A stretch of DNA of 64,000 nt from Candidatus Vicinibacter affinis (GTDB lineage: Bacteria; Bacteroidota; Bacteroidia; Chitinophagales; Saprospiraceae), in contig JADJNH010000005.1 of NCBI GenBank assembly GCA_016714365.1, positions 844,501-908,500 of the forward strand. Reading direction: 5' to 3'. The position numbers and the translations under genes were made by a program. This document shows positions 20,060 through 29,195 of the stretch, in pieces. Each line of letters begins with the position of its first letter. Positions within the stretch are counted from its first letter, which is position 1. Under the pieces are notes generated by a model, which saw only the letters and a list, made by a program, of their open reading frames with translations, did not search any database and had not been told where the DNA came from.

Positions 20060-22381
20060 ATGAGGTCTCAATTATACCGGTTGCTATTGTTTGTTTTTGT
20101 TTTACCCACACTTAGCTTCGGTCAGCACGACTGGCATAAAATTAAGATCTCACTTGATGGAAAAACCATGCGTGATCTTCAACAAACCGGGCTTGCTTTC
20201 GATCATGGGCAGTATGTGCCAGGCGTAAGTTTTACCGGGGATTTCAGCCATTTAGAAATGGAGAAACTGGAATCCTCAGGATTTAAGTTCGAAATTGTTG
20301 CCAATAAAATATTAATTCAACCCAGGACTCCGGTGAGTTGTGATTCTATTCCCGATGGGGGCCCACTTTTCAAATTACCCAGTAATTATCCTTACGGCTC
20401 CATGAACGGATTTCCCAATTTGAATGAGTTGTATGAATCCCTTGATCTGATGCAGGAGTTATATCCTAATCTGATCACTGTGCGTAAATCAGTTGGCAAT
20501 TTCAGGACCGAAGAGGGAAATCTGATTTATTACGTTAAGATTTCTGATAATCCTGATTTGGATGAATCCGAGCCGGAGATTCTTTATACAGCGCTTCACC
20601 ATGCCCGCGAGCCGGTGAGTATGTCTCAAATGCTTTATTTTATGTGGCATTTGCTGGAGAATTACGGACAGGATGCAGAGATTACCAAGTTGGTAAATTC
20701 AAGGGCCATGTATTTTGTCCCTTGCGTAAATCCGGACGGATATTTGTACAATCAAAAAACCAATCCGGCCGGTCAGGGATTTTGGCGTAAGAACCGTAAG
20801 GAAGATACAGACGGAGTAGGGGTAGACCTTAACCGGAATTATGGGTATCAATGGGGATACAATGACAATGGTTCATCTCCACAATGGGGCTCTGAAACCT
20901 TTAGAGGTGAGAATGCATTTTCAGAGATCGAAACAAAGGCTATGCGTCAATTTTGCATAGATCATGAGTTTCAGATTGCTTTGAATTATCATTCTCATGG
21001 TGATTTGTTAATCATTCCCTGGGGATATTCAAGCTTGAATACTGTAGATTCCAGCCTGTTTTCTGCAATGGCCACTCAGTATACCCGCTACAATCGGTTC
21101 AGGGTAGGATCTTCCTACAGTACTTTGAATTATGAGGTGAATGGGGTAAGCGATGACTGGATGTATGGAGATGTGGTTTCCAAGAATAAAATTTTTGCTT
21201 TTACACCTGAAGTTGGTTATAATTTCTGGCCTGAAAGAAAAGACATACTCAAGATCAATCAGAGTACGCAATTCATGAACAAGATGGCTGCCTGGAATGC
21301 TGGTGCCTGTGCGGAAATGAAAGACCACAGTCCTGAAGTGCTGGCAGTGGATCAAGGGAGCTTGAATGTATTTGTTCAGCGTACCGGTGTGGCGCAAGCT
21401 GCCATAAACGTGGTATGTACCAGCGATCATCCGAATCATGTTTTTATGCAAAATGTGATACCTTTTGTGTTGGAAGCCGGTGCGGGTCATATGGTTGCAA
21501 TCGAATATACTTTAGGTCCGGGATTGAGCAAGGGAGAGGTCATTAATTTTACTATAAAGCTGACCACCGGAGATTTTGAGCAGACCATCCAATTGAGAAA
21601 AGTGTATTGGGGAGTTCCTGTATGGGAAGAAAAATGTCTCGATCAGAATCAATGGATGTCACCCAACAATAATCCTTTGTTGACCACGACAGAAAGTTAT
21701 ACATCCGCGCCAAGCTGCTTCACAGACAGTCCTAATAAAAAACTTAGTCCGGGAAAAGAATACCGTATACGTACTGCATTGCCTTTGGACCTTCGAAGTG
21801 CGGCCAGTGCCTATTTGAGTTTACAAGCCAAGTGGGACCTGAATCCAGAATCTGATTTTGCACAGGTGCAGATTTCTACTGACGGAATTTCCTATGAGCC
21901 GATTTGTGGCAAATACACAGTTCGTGGAGGGAATTTTCAGGATTTGGACAACCCGGTTTATTCTGGCACACAGAAGAACTGGATTGCAGAATGGATTGAC
22001 CTTAAAAAATATGTGGGCAGAAGTATTTATCTTCAAATATTTGTGAACACCAATTACAGCGAAATTCCTTACGATGGATTTTATATAGATGACATTAAGT
22101 TGTTTACTTCATTTTACACAGGTAGTAAGGAGACCCAACAAAAACTGATGAGTGTATATCCGCAACCCGCTCATGAATATTTGGAAATCAGGTCAGAGGA
22201 GGCCTTACCAGCCAGCCTGAATTTAAGTCAATTGGATGGAAGAACGCTGGAGATTCCAGTAAAACAACTTGGTGCCGGACATTGGCGGATGAATTTATCA
22301 GGTCTTCAACCAGGTATCTATATGCTGCATTACCTCAATGCACAGGGTCATCAGGAAGTCCAGAAAATAAGTATTCAATAG
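20060..22381 (+). CDS. Secreted M14 zinc carboxypeptidase with T9SS tail
   Basis: A 773-residue secreted peptidase. A signal peptide (LLLFVFVLPTLSFG) is followed by a propeptide-like region and an M14 catalytic domain (about 110-420). Zinc ligands and catalytic residue can be placed: H181 and E184 in HHAREPVS, H311 in ALNYHSHG, and general base E384 in FTPEVGY. VNPDGY and GVDLNRNYGYQWG are further M14 signatures. After it come a beta-rich region, a jelly-roll segment ending in YDGFYIDDIKLF, and a T9SS type A tail (VYPQPAHEYLEI). It should remove C-terminal residues from peptides outside the cell or at its surface. The ATG at 20060 is chosen because it follows the promoter and starts the signal peptide; a GTG at 20051 is also in frame. 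The ALDH gene follows after 4 bp. A paralogue lies at 24227. Confidence 0.9.
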   Translation: MRSQLYRLLLFVFVLPTLSFGQHDWHKIKISLDGKTMRDLQQTGLAFDHGQYVPGVSFTGDFSHLEMEKLESSGFKFEIVANKILIQPRTPVSCDSIPDGGPLFKLPSNYPYGSMNGFPNLNELYESLDLMQELYPNLITVRKSVGNFRTEEGNLIYYVKISDNPDLDESEPEILYTALHHAREPVSMSQMLYFMWHLLENYGQDAEITKLVNSRAMYFVPCVNPDGYLYNQKTNPAGQGFWRKNRKEDTDGVGVDLNRNYGYQWGYNDNGSSPQWGSETFRGENAFSEIETKAMRQFCIDHEFQIALNYHSHGDLLIIPWGYSSLNTVDSSLFSAMATQYTRYNRFRVGSSYSTLNYEVNGVSDDWMYGDVVSKNKIFAFTPEVGYNFWPERKDILKINQSTQFMNKMAAWNAGACAEMKDHSPEVLAVDQGSLNVFVQRTGVAQAAINVVCTSDHPNHVFMQNVIPFVLEAGAGHMVAIEYTLGPGLSKGEVINFTIKLTTGDFEQTIQLRKVYWGVPVWEEKCLDQNQWMSPNNNPLLTTTESYTSAPSCFTDSPNKKLSPGKEYRIRTALPLDLRSAASAYLSLQAKWDLNPESDFAQVQISTDGISYEPICGKYTVRGGNFQDLDNPVYSGTQKNWIAEWIDLKKYVGRSIYLQIFVNTNYSEIPYDGFYIDDIKLFTSFYTGSKETQQKLMSVYPQPAHEYLEIRSEEALPASLNLSQLDGRTLEIPVKQLGAGHWRMNLSGLQPGIYMLHYLNAQGHQEVQKISIQ

Positions 22382-22385
22382 AAAT

Positions 22386-23912
22386 ATGATACAAGCACAT
22401 TTAGCTGCGCTTCAGCTTAAGGGAGAAAATTCCGGAAGCTGGTGTGGGCGTCAGTCTTTTCTTTCCGAAGACTGGATCTCCAGTTTTTCACCTGTGGATG
22501 GTAAATTAATAGGAAAAGTAAGTCAGACCGGTAGCAGCGATTACGATGTAATCGTCCATCAAGCTCATGAGGCATTCTTAGAGTGGCGACAAGTTCCTGC
22601 TCCTAAGCGAGGAGAGTTTGTGCGGCAATTGGGAGAAGAGCTCAGAAAACATAAGGAACACTTAGGGGCTTTGGTCTCTTTTGAGATGGGTAAAAGTCTT
22701 CAGGAGGGCTTTGGAGAGGTCCAGGAGATGATAGACATCTGTGATTTCGCTGTAGGCCTCAGTAGACAACTTTACGGCCTTACCATGCATTCAGAGCGTC
22801 CATTGCACAGGATGTATGAGCAATGGCACCCTTTGGGCGTGGTAGGTGTGATTTCTGCTTTTAATTTTCCGGTTGCAGTGTGGTCCTGGAATGCAGCTTT
22901 GGCCTGGGTTTGTGGGAACACAGTAATTTGGAAGCCCTCAGAGAAAACCCCACTTTGTAGTGTGGCTGTTCAGCACATTGTATGCAAAGTATTGGAGAAG
23001 AATAATTATCCACAGGGAATTTCATGTATCATTAATGGAAATGCCAATCTGGGACATCAGCTGTGTCAGGATGCGCGAATTCCATTGATTTCAGCGACCG
23101 GATCCACCCGCATGGGCAAATCAATTGGGGTGACGGTAGCAGAACGATTTGGCAAAAGCATTTTAGAACTTGGTGGAAACAATGCGGTCATTATCAGTGA
23201 GACTGCTGATCTTAAAAAAGTATTGCCAGCCATTGTGTTTGGGGCAGTCGGAACAGCCGGTCAGCGATGTACTTCTACCAGAAGATTGATTATTCACGAA
23301 TCCAAATATGCGGAAGTCAGACAAGTGATGCAAAAGGCCTATGGTCAGTTGAGAATAGGTAATCCACTGGACCAGCAAAATCATGTGGGTCCTTTGATCG
23401 ACCGACATGCAGTAGAAATATATTTGAAGGCACTGGAACAAATAAAAGTTCAAGGAGGTCGCATGTTGGTAGAAGGTGGTGTAATCGAGGGGGCAGAATA
23501 TTCCAGCGGATGTTATGTGCGTCCATGCATTGCAGAAGTCCAGGCAGATATGAAGATTGTACACGAAGAAACTTTTGCGCCTATACTTTATTTAATGACT
23601 TACCAAACGCTTGAGGAGGCCATAACCATTCAAAATAATGTGCCGCAGGGGTTATCATCCGCCATCATGACAGAAAGTCTTAGAGAAGCGGAATTGTTTT
23701 TATCTGCCAGAGGATCCGATTGTGGAATTGCGAATGTCAACATTGGAACTTCAGGAGCAGAAATCGGTGGAGCATTTGGAGGAGAGAAGGAGACCGGAGG
23801 TGGCAGAGAATCCGGATCGGATGCCTGGAAAGCATATATGCGCCGGCAAACCAATACCATAAGTTACAGTGATACTTTGACTTTAGCGCAGGGAATAAAA
23901 TTTGATTTGTAG
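22386..23912 (+). CDS. ALDH7-type aldehyde dehydrogenase
   Basis: A 508-residue cytosolic NAD(P)+-dependent aldehyde dehydrogenase. The catalytic Cys295 lies in GQRCTSTRR and Glu261 in ILELGGNNAV; GVVGVISAFNFPVAVWSWN and SATGSTRMGKSIG line the cofactor site. These motifs (ELGGNNA, GQRCT with TSTRR, and GGAFGGEKETGGGRESGSDAWKAY at 450-475 in two parts) are those of the ALDH7 group, whose best known member oxidises alpha-aminoadipate semialdehyde in lysine breakdown. That substrate is a reasonable guess but is not shown here. It starts 4 bp after the M14 peptidase gene and is probably co-transcribed, although one product is secreted and the other is not. Confidence 0.88.
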   Translation: MIQAHLAALQLKGENSGSWCGRQSFLSEDWISSFSPVDGKLIGKVSQTGSSDYDVIVHQAHEAFLEWRQVPAPKRGEFVRQLGEELRKHKEHLGALVSFEMGKSLQEGFGEVQEMIDICDFAVGLSRQLYGLTMHSERPLHRMYEQWHPLGVVGVISAFNFPVAVWSWNAALAWVCGNTVIWKPSEKTPLCSVAVQHIVCKVLEKNNYPQGISCIINGNANLGHQLCQDARIPLISATGSTRMGKSIGVTVAERFGKSILELGGNNAVIISETADLKKVLPAIVFGAVGTAGQRCTSTRRLIIHESKYAEVRQVMQKAYGQLRIGNPLDQQNHVGPLIDRHAVEIYLKALEQIKVQGGRMLVEGGVIEGAEYSSGCYVRPCIAEVQADMKIVHEETFAPILYLMTYQTLEEAITIQNNVPQGLSSAIMTESLREAELFLSARGSDCGIANVNIGTSGAEIGGAFGGEKETGGGRESGSDAWKAYMRRQTNTISYSDTLTLAQGIKFDL

Positions 23913-23955
23913 ACTGTGCGTTAAAAAAATGCAGGGTTAGACTCCTGTGTTTTCT

Positions 23956-24138
23956 TGTAACCCAAAATTGTCATTAGAATTCTATTACGAGCCAAAATAG
24001 CTTTAAATGCAAGCCTCTTCTCGAAATTCGTGCTCAATGAAATATAACTTCACCTCCGCGCGAATTTCTTGCGAGGAGTCTTGCCTTTGTTGCTCTTTCG
24101 CCTCTCACTACGAACTCTAATGACAATTTTGGGTTTAA
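23956..24138. mobile_element. MITE-like element, copy 1 (173 bp plus TSD)
   Basis: The element occupies 23961-24133 and has 22-bp terminal inverted repeats with a single mismatch (left end CCCAAAATTGTCATTAGA, right end its complement). It is flanked by TGTAA and TTTAA, a 5-bp target duplication with one mismatch. The inside holds further inverted parts (GAAATTCG and CGAATTTC) and no open frame. A second copy with the same length and about five differences lies at 41613-41785. It fills most of the gap between the ALDH gene and the minus-strand peptidase. Confidence 0.8.
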
Positions 24139-24226
24139 TTTACCATCCTTGTGAATTGAATGGATGTTGTTTGTCGTGATTAAAAATTCAATCATTCTGA
24201 TCTTATCTTTTTAGGAATCCAGTCCA

Positions 24227-26035
24227 TCAATTCAACACAAACCTGTAATTTTTTATCAGTTGATTTTTTGATTCAAGTTTGATGAAATAGAGACCGGGGA
24301 TTAACGCGTCGATGTTTATTTCATTAGCGGGAATTTCCGTTTTTAACAATTTTCCCTGAAGATTGTACAAAGCAATTTTGTGGTAGTGTTCCGGATTGGT
24401 GAGTACAATTTTGTGTGAATGAATTCTGATGTCGGAGTCAGAATAATTTTTTGTGTTTGTTGGAACTCCGGCGTAATCCAAATCCAGGGTAGTACTCCAA
24501 TGGTTGCAAAAATTATCCGATAAATTAATTTCCACCGGAATAGTGAAAATACCCGGAATGCCCTCTTTTACTTTTAGGGTAAGTTTAATTTCTATTTCGG
24601 AAAGAGAATCAATTGCAAACTTGGAATCTGTGATTTCAAAATAGTTATTTGAAGAGTGGGCGATGATGTGTGACAAACTTTTATGCAAGCCACGATTGCG
24701 TATTTTTAATGAATAGGACCAGGTATTGTTGCTGATTTGTACCAACGTGGTGGTTGGAAGAACCTCCAGGTAAGCACCTGCATAGGCAGCATGTAAAAGA
24801 TTCATAGGCAGTGTGCTTTCACAATTAGGTATTATGCGTGATGCTATGGGCCAGAAGCCTTCAGAAGCTAAACCAACTTCAGGAGTGAAGGAAAATATTT
24901 TAGATTTTGAAAATTGTTCGCCGTACATCCAGTCGTCTGACCCGCCATTGGCGTTGTACAAAATTTGTGGAGGACTTCCCGGAAGAAATTTATTGGATCG
25001 AACGTATTCTTGTGCGAAAGTTTCGAAATTTTCCTTGTCTTCACATATTTCTTCCGCGTATCCCCATGGATATAAAAGTAAGTTTCCGAAGGTATGATAG
25101 TTCAAAGCATTCTTGAAATTGTGGGATTTGCAAAAATTCATGATTGCTTTTATTTCCGGTTCGGAACCGGGAGAGGATCCTCTATAAATTTCTGAATTTC
25201 CTTCCGGTGAGGATCCATCATCATCAAATCCCCATTGGTAAGGATAGTTTCTGTTAAGATCGACACCCATGGTTCCATTAATATTCTTTTTCCTGTTTTT
25301 TCTCCAGTTTCCACCACCTGCCGGTCTGTTGGTTTGATTAAAAAGATAACCATCCGGATTAACTACCGGAACAAAATATAACTGGCGTTCATTAAGAAGG
25401 CATTTTATGGAATCATTGGTTTCATACGATTCCAGAATGTGGTACATAAAATAAATTAATTGCATCATGCCTATAGGTTCACGGGCATGGTGTAAGGATG
25501 TGTACAATACTTCCGGTTCGTTTTCTTCTTCATTCGGGTTGTCTGATATTTTTACATAGTATATTGGGCGGTTTTCATAACTGTTGCCGATGGATTTTTT
25601 CACAGTGACCAGGTGCGGATATACTTGCGCCATGCTGTCAAGTTGTGCATAGATTTCGTCCAGTGTGAGGTATCCACTCATCGAGCCCAATTTAAATCTT
25701 TTGGGTGCAAAGGAGGGAGTCTGGGTTTCTTTATTCTCTTTCATCAATCTGGCATAATCTGCAATTAGATTTTCTTCGTAGTGTTTTTCAACATCATTTA
25801 TCAGGATGTGGGTATTTAGTAAAAAGGGTTTTATTTTTTCAAAAGCATTTTCAGGCATTTCTGAAATGAATCCATTTCCGTCCGGATAGGTAGCCTCCTG
25901 ATCAAGTTCCCTGAAAATTAAATTGGAATTGTATTTAGGATTGATTTCAAAATACACCCTCAGGTAATTTTGAGATTGCCCATTCGCATTTAGGCTTGCA
26001 ATGAATAGAAGAATCGGAATTAGAAATTTATGCAT
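24227..26035 (-). CDS. Secreted M14 zinc carboxypeptidase with T9SS tail (paralogue)
   Basis: A 602-residue secreted peptidase with signal peptide (FLIPILLFIASLNANG), a propeptide of about 110 residues and an M14 domain: SLHHAREPIG with the zinc HxxE pair, VNPDGYLFNQTNRPAGGG, GVDLNRNYPYQWGF, NYHTFGNLLLYPWGY with the third zinc His, and FTPEVG with the catalytic Glu. A shorter C-terminal region than in the paralogue at 20060 ends in a T9SS type A tail with LYNLQGKLLKTEI and GLYFIKLESK. The two share domain order and many motif residues, so they come from an old duplication. The gene converges with the ALDH gene; the MITE copy lies between them. Confidence 0.9.
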   Translation of the reverse strand: MHKFLIPILLFIASLNANGQSQNYLRVYFEINPKYNSNLIFRELDQEATYPDGNGFISEMPENAFEKIKPFLLNTHILINDVEKHYEENLIADYARLMKENKETQTPSFAPKRFKLGSMSGYLTLDEIYAQLDSMAQVYPHLVTVKKSIGNSYENRPIYYVKISDNPNEEENEPEVLYTSLHHAREPIGMMQLIYFMYHILESYETNDSIKCLLNERQLYFVPVVNPDGYLFNQTNRPAGGGNWRKNRKKNINGTMGVDLNRNYPYQWGFDDDGSSPEGNSEIYRGSSPGSEPEIKAIMNFCKSHNFKNALNYHTFGNLLLYPWGYAEEICEDKENFETFAQEYVRSNKFLPGSPPQILYNANGGSDDWMYGEQFSKSKIFSFTPEVGLASEGFWPIASRIIPNCESTLPMNLLHAAYAGAYLEVLPTTTLVQISNNTWSYSLKIRNRGLHKSLSHIIAHSSNNYFEITDSKFAIDSLSEIEIKLTLKVKEGIPGIFTIPVEINLSDNFCNHWSTTLDLDYAGVPTNTKNYSDSDIRIHSHKIVLTNPEHYHKIALYNLQGKLLKTEIPANEINIDALIPGLYFIKLESKNQLIKNYRFVLN

Positions 26036-26049
26036 GAGGGTAAAGGTAA

Positions 26050-26195
26050 GGAATTCAACTCACCCCAACCCCTCTCTTGAAAGAGAGGGGCTAGAAAAAA
26101 TGTATGTGTGGTGAATCAACTCACCCCAACCCCTCTCTTGAAAGAGAGGGGCTAGAAAGAAGGAATTCAACTCATCCCCAATGAATTGGGGACTG
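26050..26195. repeat. Two palindromic hairpin repeats plus a related third
   Basis: Two copies of a 40-bp sequence (about 26056-26097 and 26117-26158) each contain CCCCTCTCTT-GA-AAGAGAGGGG, a perfect 10-bp hairpin (26069-26090 and 26130-26151). A third, weaker palindrome built on CCCCAA...TTGGGG follows at about 26177-26191. They lie between two minus-strand genes and could form REP-like terminator or mRNA-stabilising structures, but no T-run follows them. Confidence 0.7.
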
Positions 26196-26218
26196 TGGGT
26201 TCTGTAATTTTTATTAGT

Positions 26219-27718
26219 TCAGATCCCTTTGTAATGGGTGCATTTGAAAACCAGAAATTTCCTTAATAGTTTGCCTTGTTTGTTTTTGAGGAGGATGGGA
26301 GGTAGTTGATTAATTTCTTCAAAGTAGTTAAGAAGAATTTCAGGAGTGGTAGAAGAAGGGAAGGTGTCTTTAATTTGCGGTTGAGAATCTATGTACAGGG
26401 CGGATTTTGATTTCAATGATGAAAGGTCATTGTCAATGACAGAATATTGGAGACCATTTTTTCCGAGAATGTTGGAACCATATACTTTTTTGTCGAGGTA
26501 GAAATTAAGGATGGCTGTAGTTTTGTAACCATCATCTGAAAAGATGAAGGCGTCTTTATGTTGATCTGAAATTATTTTTACTTCCTGGCTCAATTTTTCC
26601 CAACCCCACCAGGTGTCATCAGATTTAACGGGGACGGGATAAAAGATGATTTCTATGGCCACTGCAAGGTGGAGGAAAACACTGATGATGGTTTGATATT
26701 TAAGTTGATTTATGCTCACAAACCTGCTTACAAGTATGATGCCGGAGATGTATGCCGGGAACATCCAATTCAGTTTTACCCAATACAACAAGGAAATCGC
26801 TGTAAAGAAAAAAAGGATGGGCAAAGTAAAGCACCATAAAAACAAATTATGATTGTTTGGTAATTTTCTTTTTAGGAGAGTCTTTTTAGTCAAGCGATAG
26901 ATCAGCCACCAGATAAGAGCAAAAAGTATTGGCAACAATAATGCAGCTTGTGTGGCCAAACTTCCAAAAAAATAATTCCATTTTGGTTGTATGCTCATGA
27001 TTGCAGAAGCACGGTCATTGGATTGAAACCGGAAGGACATCCAGTCGTGTTGTACATTCCAGATAATGACCGGAGCAATGAAAATTATCCAGACTAGAAA
27101 AGCGAGTATAACTTTATAGGAAATGAGATATGGTCTGTATTTCTGAGAAAGCAATAAAAACAAGATCAGTCCTGCAGGCAGCATGAGCGCTGTGTATTTG
27201 CTGTCAAAGGCCAGTCCCATCGCCATTCCTCCAAGCAACCAATAAATCGTCTTGTCTTCGAAGATGGCATGATAGAAGAATAGAATTGTAAGTGTCCAAA
27301 AAAATATAAGCGGCACATCAGGAGTGGTATTGATCATCAACACTGTGAGCATAAGTGTTGAGGCAAATAGTATGACTGACTTTCCAACCACCAGGTTGGA
27401 ATTGAATTTTTTGCTTAGTTTGAAGAATAGGAAAAGAGAGGCGCATCCCATGATGAAGTCTGTGCATTTTATAGACCATACGGAATGGCCAAGCAAGCAG
27501 GTAAATCCTCGAAGCATGTATGCAACAGCCGGGGGGTGGTCAAAGTAGGATAAATCCAAATGCTCACTGTAAAAGAAATAATAGGCATCCTGGGGCATTA
27601 ATCCCATGGTGCATACGATGATCGCACGGAGCAGGAAGATGATGAACAGGAGCCAGAGGATCCAAACGGAACTTCCGTTAAAAAGGAAATATTTACTTAT
27701 AAACTGCTTCAAGCTCAA
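26219..27718 (-). CDS. GT39-type membrane glycosyltransferase (PMT_2)
   Basis: A 499-residue integral membrane protein with ten or more hydrophobic helices. The first outer loop has the GT-C acidic motif in the form QDAYYFFYSEHLDLSYFDHPP, typical of PMT_2/ArnT-like transferases that move sugars from lipid-linked donors to lipids or proteins. Further family features are the INTTPDVPLIFFW segment and GMAMGLAFDSKYTALMLPAG. A soluble C-terminal part of about 130 residues (from KSDDTWWGWEKLS) lies on the periplasmic side. Acceptor and sugar are unknown. It stands upstream of the M14 peptidase gene on the same strand, with the hairpin repeats between. Confidence 0.8.
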   Translation of the reverse strand: MSLKQFISKYFLFNGSSVWILWLLFIIFLLRAIIVCTMGLMPQDAYYFFYSEHLDLSYFDHPPAVAYMLRGFTCLLGHSVWSIKCTDFIMGCASLFLFFKLSKKFNSNLVVGKSVILFASTLMLTVLMINTTPDVPLIFFWTLTILFFYHAIFEDKTIYWLLGGMAMGLAFDSKYTALMLPAGLILFLLLSQKYRPYLISYKVILAFLVWIIFIAPVIIWNVQHDWMSFRFQSNDRASAIMSIQPKWNYFFGSLATQAALLLPILFALIWWLIYRLTKKTLLKRKLPNNHNLFLWCFTLPILFFFTAISLLYWVKLNWMFPAYISGIILVSRFVSINQLKYQTIISVFLHLAVAIEIIFYPVPVKSDDTWWGWEKLSQEVKIISDQHKDAFIFSDDGYKTTAILNFYLDKKVYGSNILGKNGLQYSVIDNDLSSLKSKSALYIDSQPQIKDTFPSSTTPEILLNYFEEINQLPPILLKNKQGKLLRKFLVFKCTHYKGI

Positions 27719-28145
27719 CTTTCAAATGATGGGTGAAGCTATGGATAAAAACTGAAATCTTGAAAATTGTCAGTAAGGAAAAATACATATGTGGAATGCC
27801 CTGTGTTAAATTTTTGAAGGCTAATAAACGTGCCAACTTAATCCACAGCTGATATTTTCCAAAATGATCTAAATTTATTTTTCATAAAAGTGTTAAAATA
27901 TTTGGAAATTTATTTTTTGATTTATATTTGAATTCTAGAATTAAGTAATTGCTGAGGCATGCCAGCTTTTACTATGAGTTAAAACACCGGACATCAGTTA
28001 ACATTTGTGCGCTGAAAAAACATGAAATGTGGATTATTGATCCACTACCCTACTGCTGAGAAGCTCTCCCTATAATGCTTCACTATGTGTATCGTTCAGA
28101 TTATCCTAAAACTTTTCCTGCGCTACAGGAAGAAAATAAACTATT
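27719..28145. other. Intergenic region upstream of the T9SS-tailed gene
   Basis: About 430 bases between divergent genes without a convincing coding frame on either strand. No TAnnTTTG box was found at a clear distance from either start. Because the gene at 28146 seems to lack its N-terminal part, this stretch was checked for a lost signal peptide, and none was found. Confidence 0.35.
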
Positions 28146-29195
28146 ATGAAAACAATTCAAAACAACACTAAGCAATTCAAAAAAAAATGCAATTTTTCCT
28201 CAGAAGAAAAGAGGGGTTTTGAACATGATGTTTGTGATTATGCGGATGAATTATTGCCCTTGGTTAATGGGGAAATTACATATACTGCTTTCCAGAATGA
28301 GCACCGATGGGTAGACAGGTTTCAAGTTTATCATTTACTAACTGAAGCCAATTGTCAGAATCTCAGTAATTCTGTACAACTGTTTATGGATCAGGTGGGC
28401 AATTCAGAAATTGGAAAATTAGTGCTTGTAGAGAGTGGTCTGAATTCATTGGCAATTGAAGCTAATGATCCGAATCAGTTACTCCTTGACTCTCTTCACA
28501 TCCTACAAGATATTTTGTTCGATCAGCTGAATGCCATGTCAGTAATGAACTGGTTTAGCTGGGACAGCATTATTGTTGTGGACCTGACTGACCAAATAAA
28601 CTCTATGCAACAACTTTTGGATTCCATGATGGAGATTAATACGGAAGTCAGAGATGCATTGCTGGAGGATCTGATTGATTTCAATTCAAATATAAGTGTC
28701 AGCACCGCCATCGCAACGCAATTGAAGTTTGTCAATGACCTGCAGATTCGTTCCATGATGGACCTTGATTTTGAAATGACAGAGACAGAAGAAAGTGAGC
28801 TGTACAATATTGCCATATTGTGCCCGGATGAGGGTGGTTATGCCACTTTAAAAGCCAGAGGGCTGCTGCATCAAATGGGTTATAATCAAGTGTTTGATGA
28901 CAGGCCATGTCATGAAAGCACAATTCAACCGATCATATTGAAGTTGCCGACTGAGAAGTTAATTGTCCTGCCTAATCCGGTTTATGAAAATGTATGCATC
29001 AGCACTTTATCTGGTCAGGCAATGATGGATTTAGTGCTCTTTGATCCTATCGGCAGAGAGATATTAAAACAATCAAAGATGGAAGAAAATAATATCTATT
29101 TGGATATGTCCGGTTTTCCTTGCGGAAATTACATCTTTCAAGCTACACTTAGCAATGGGGACTTCGTCAGAACAAAAATAAACATCATCCGATGA
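28146..29195 (+). CDS. T9SS-tailed protein lacking a signal peptide
   Basis: A 349-residue protein. The C-terminal 80 residues are a clear T9SS type A sorting tail (VLPNPVYENVCIS, VLFDPIGREILKQ, CGNYIFQATLSNGDFVRTK). Before it comes YNIAILCPDEGGYATLKARG with a Cys-rich end (DDRPCH), a pattern I associate with the ends of larger secreted Saprospiraceae proteins. The N-terminus (MKTIQNNTKQFKKKCNFS) is basic and polar, with no hydrophobic segment, so it should not be exported as it stands. It is therefore either a 5'-truncated relic or has an unrecognised start. Its stop overlaps the next start (ATGA at 29192). Copies of its last 24 codons recur at 30772 and 32418. Confidence 0.6.
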   Translation: MKTIQNNTKQFKKKCNFSSEEKRGFEHDVCDYADELLPLVNGEITYTAFQNEHRWVDRFQVYHLLTEANCQNLSNSVQLFMDQVGNSEIGKLVLVESGLNSLAIEANDPNQLLLDSLHILQDILFDQLNAMSVMNWFSWDSIIVVDLTDQINSMQQLLDSMMEINTEVRDALLEDLIDFNSNISVSTAIATQLKFVNDLQIRSMMDLDFEMTETEESELYNIAILCPDEGGYATLKARGLLHQMGYNQVFDDRPCHESTIQPIILKLPTEKLIVLPNPVYENVCISTLSGQAMMDLVLFDPIGREILKQSKMEENNIYLDMSGFPCGNYIFQATLSNGDFVRTKINIIR

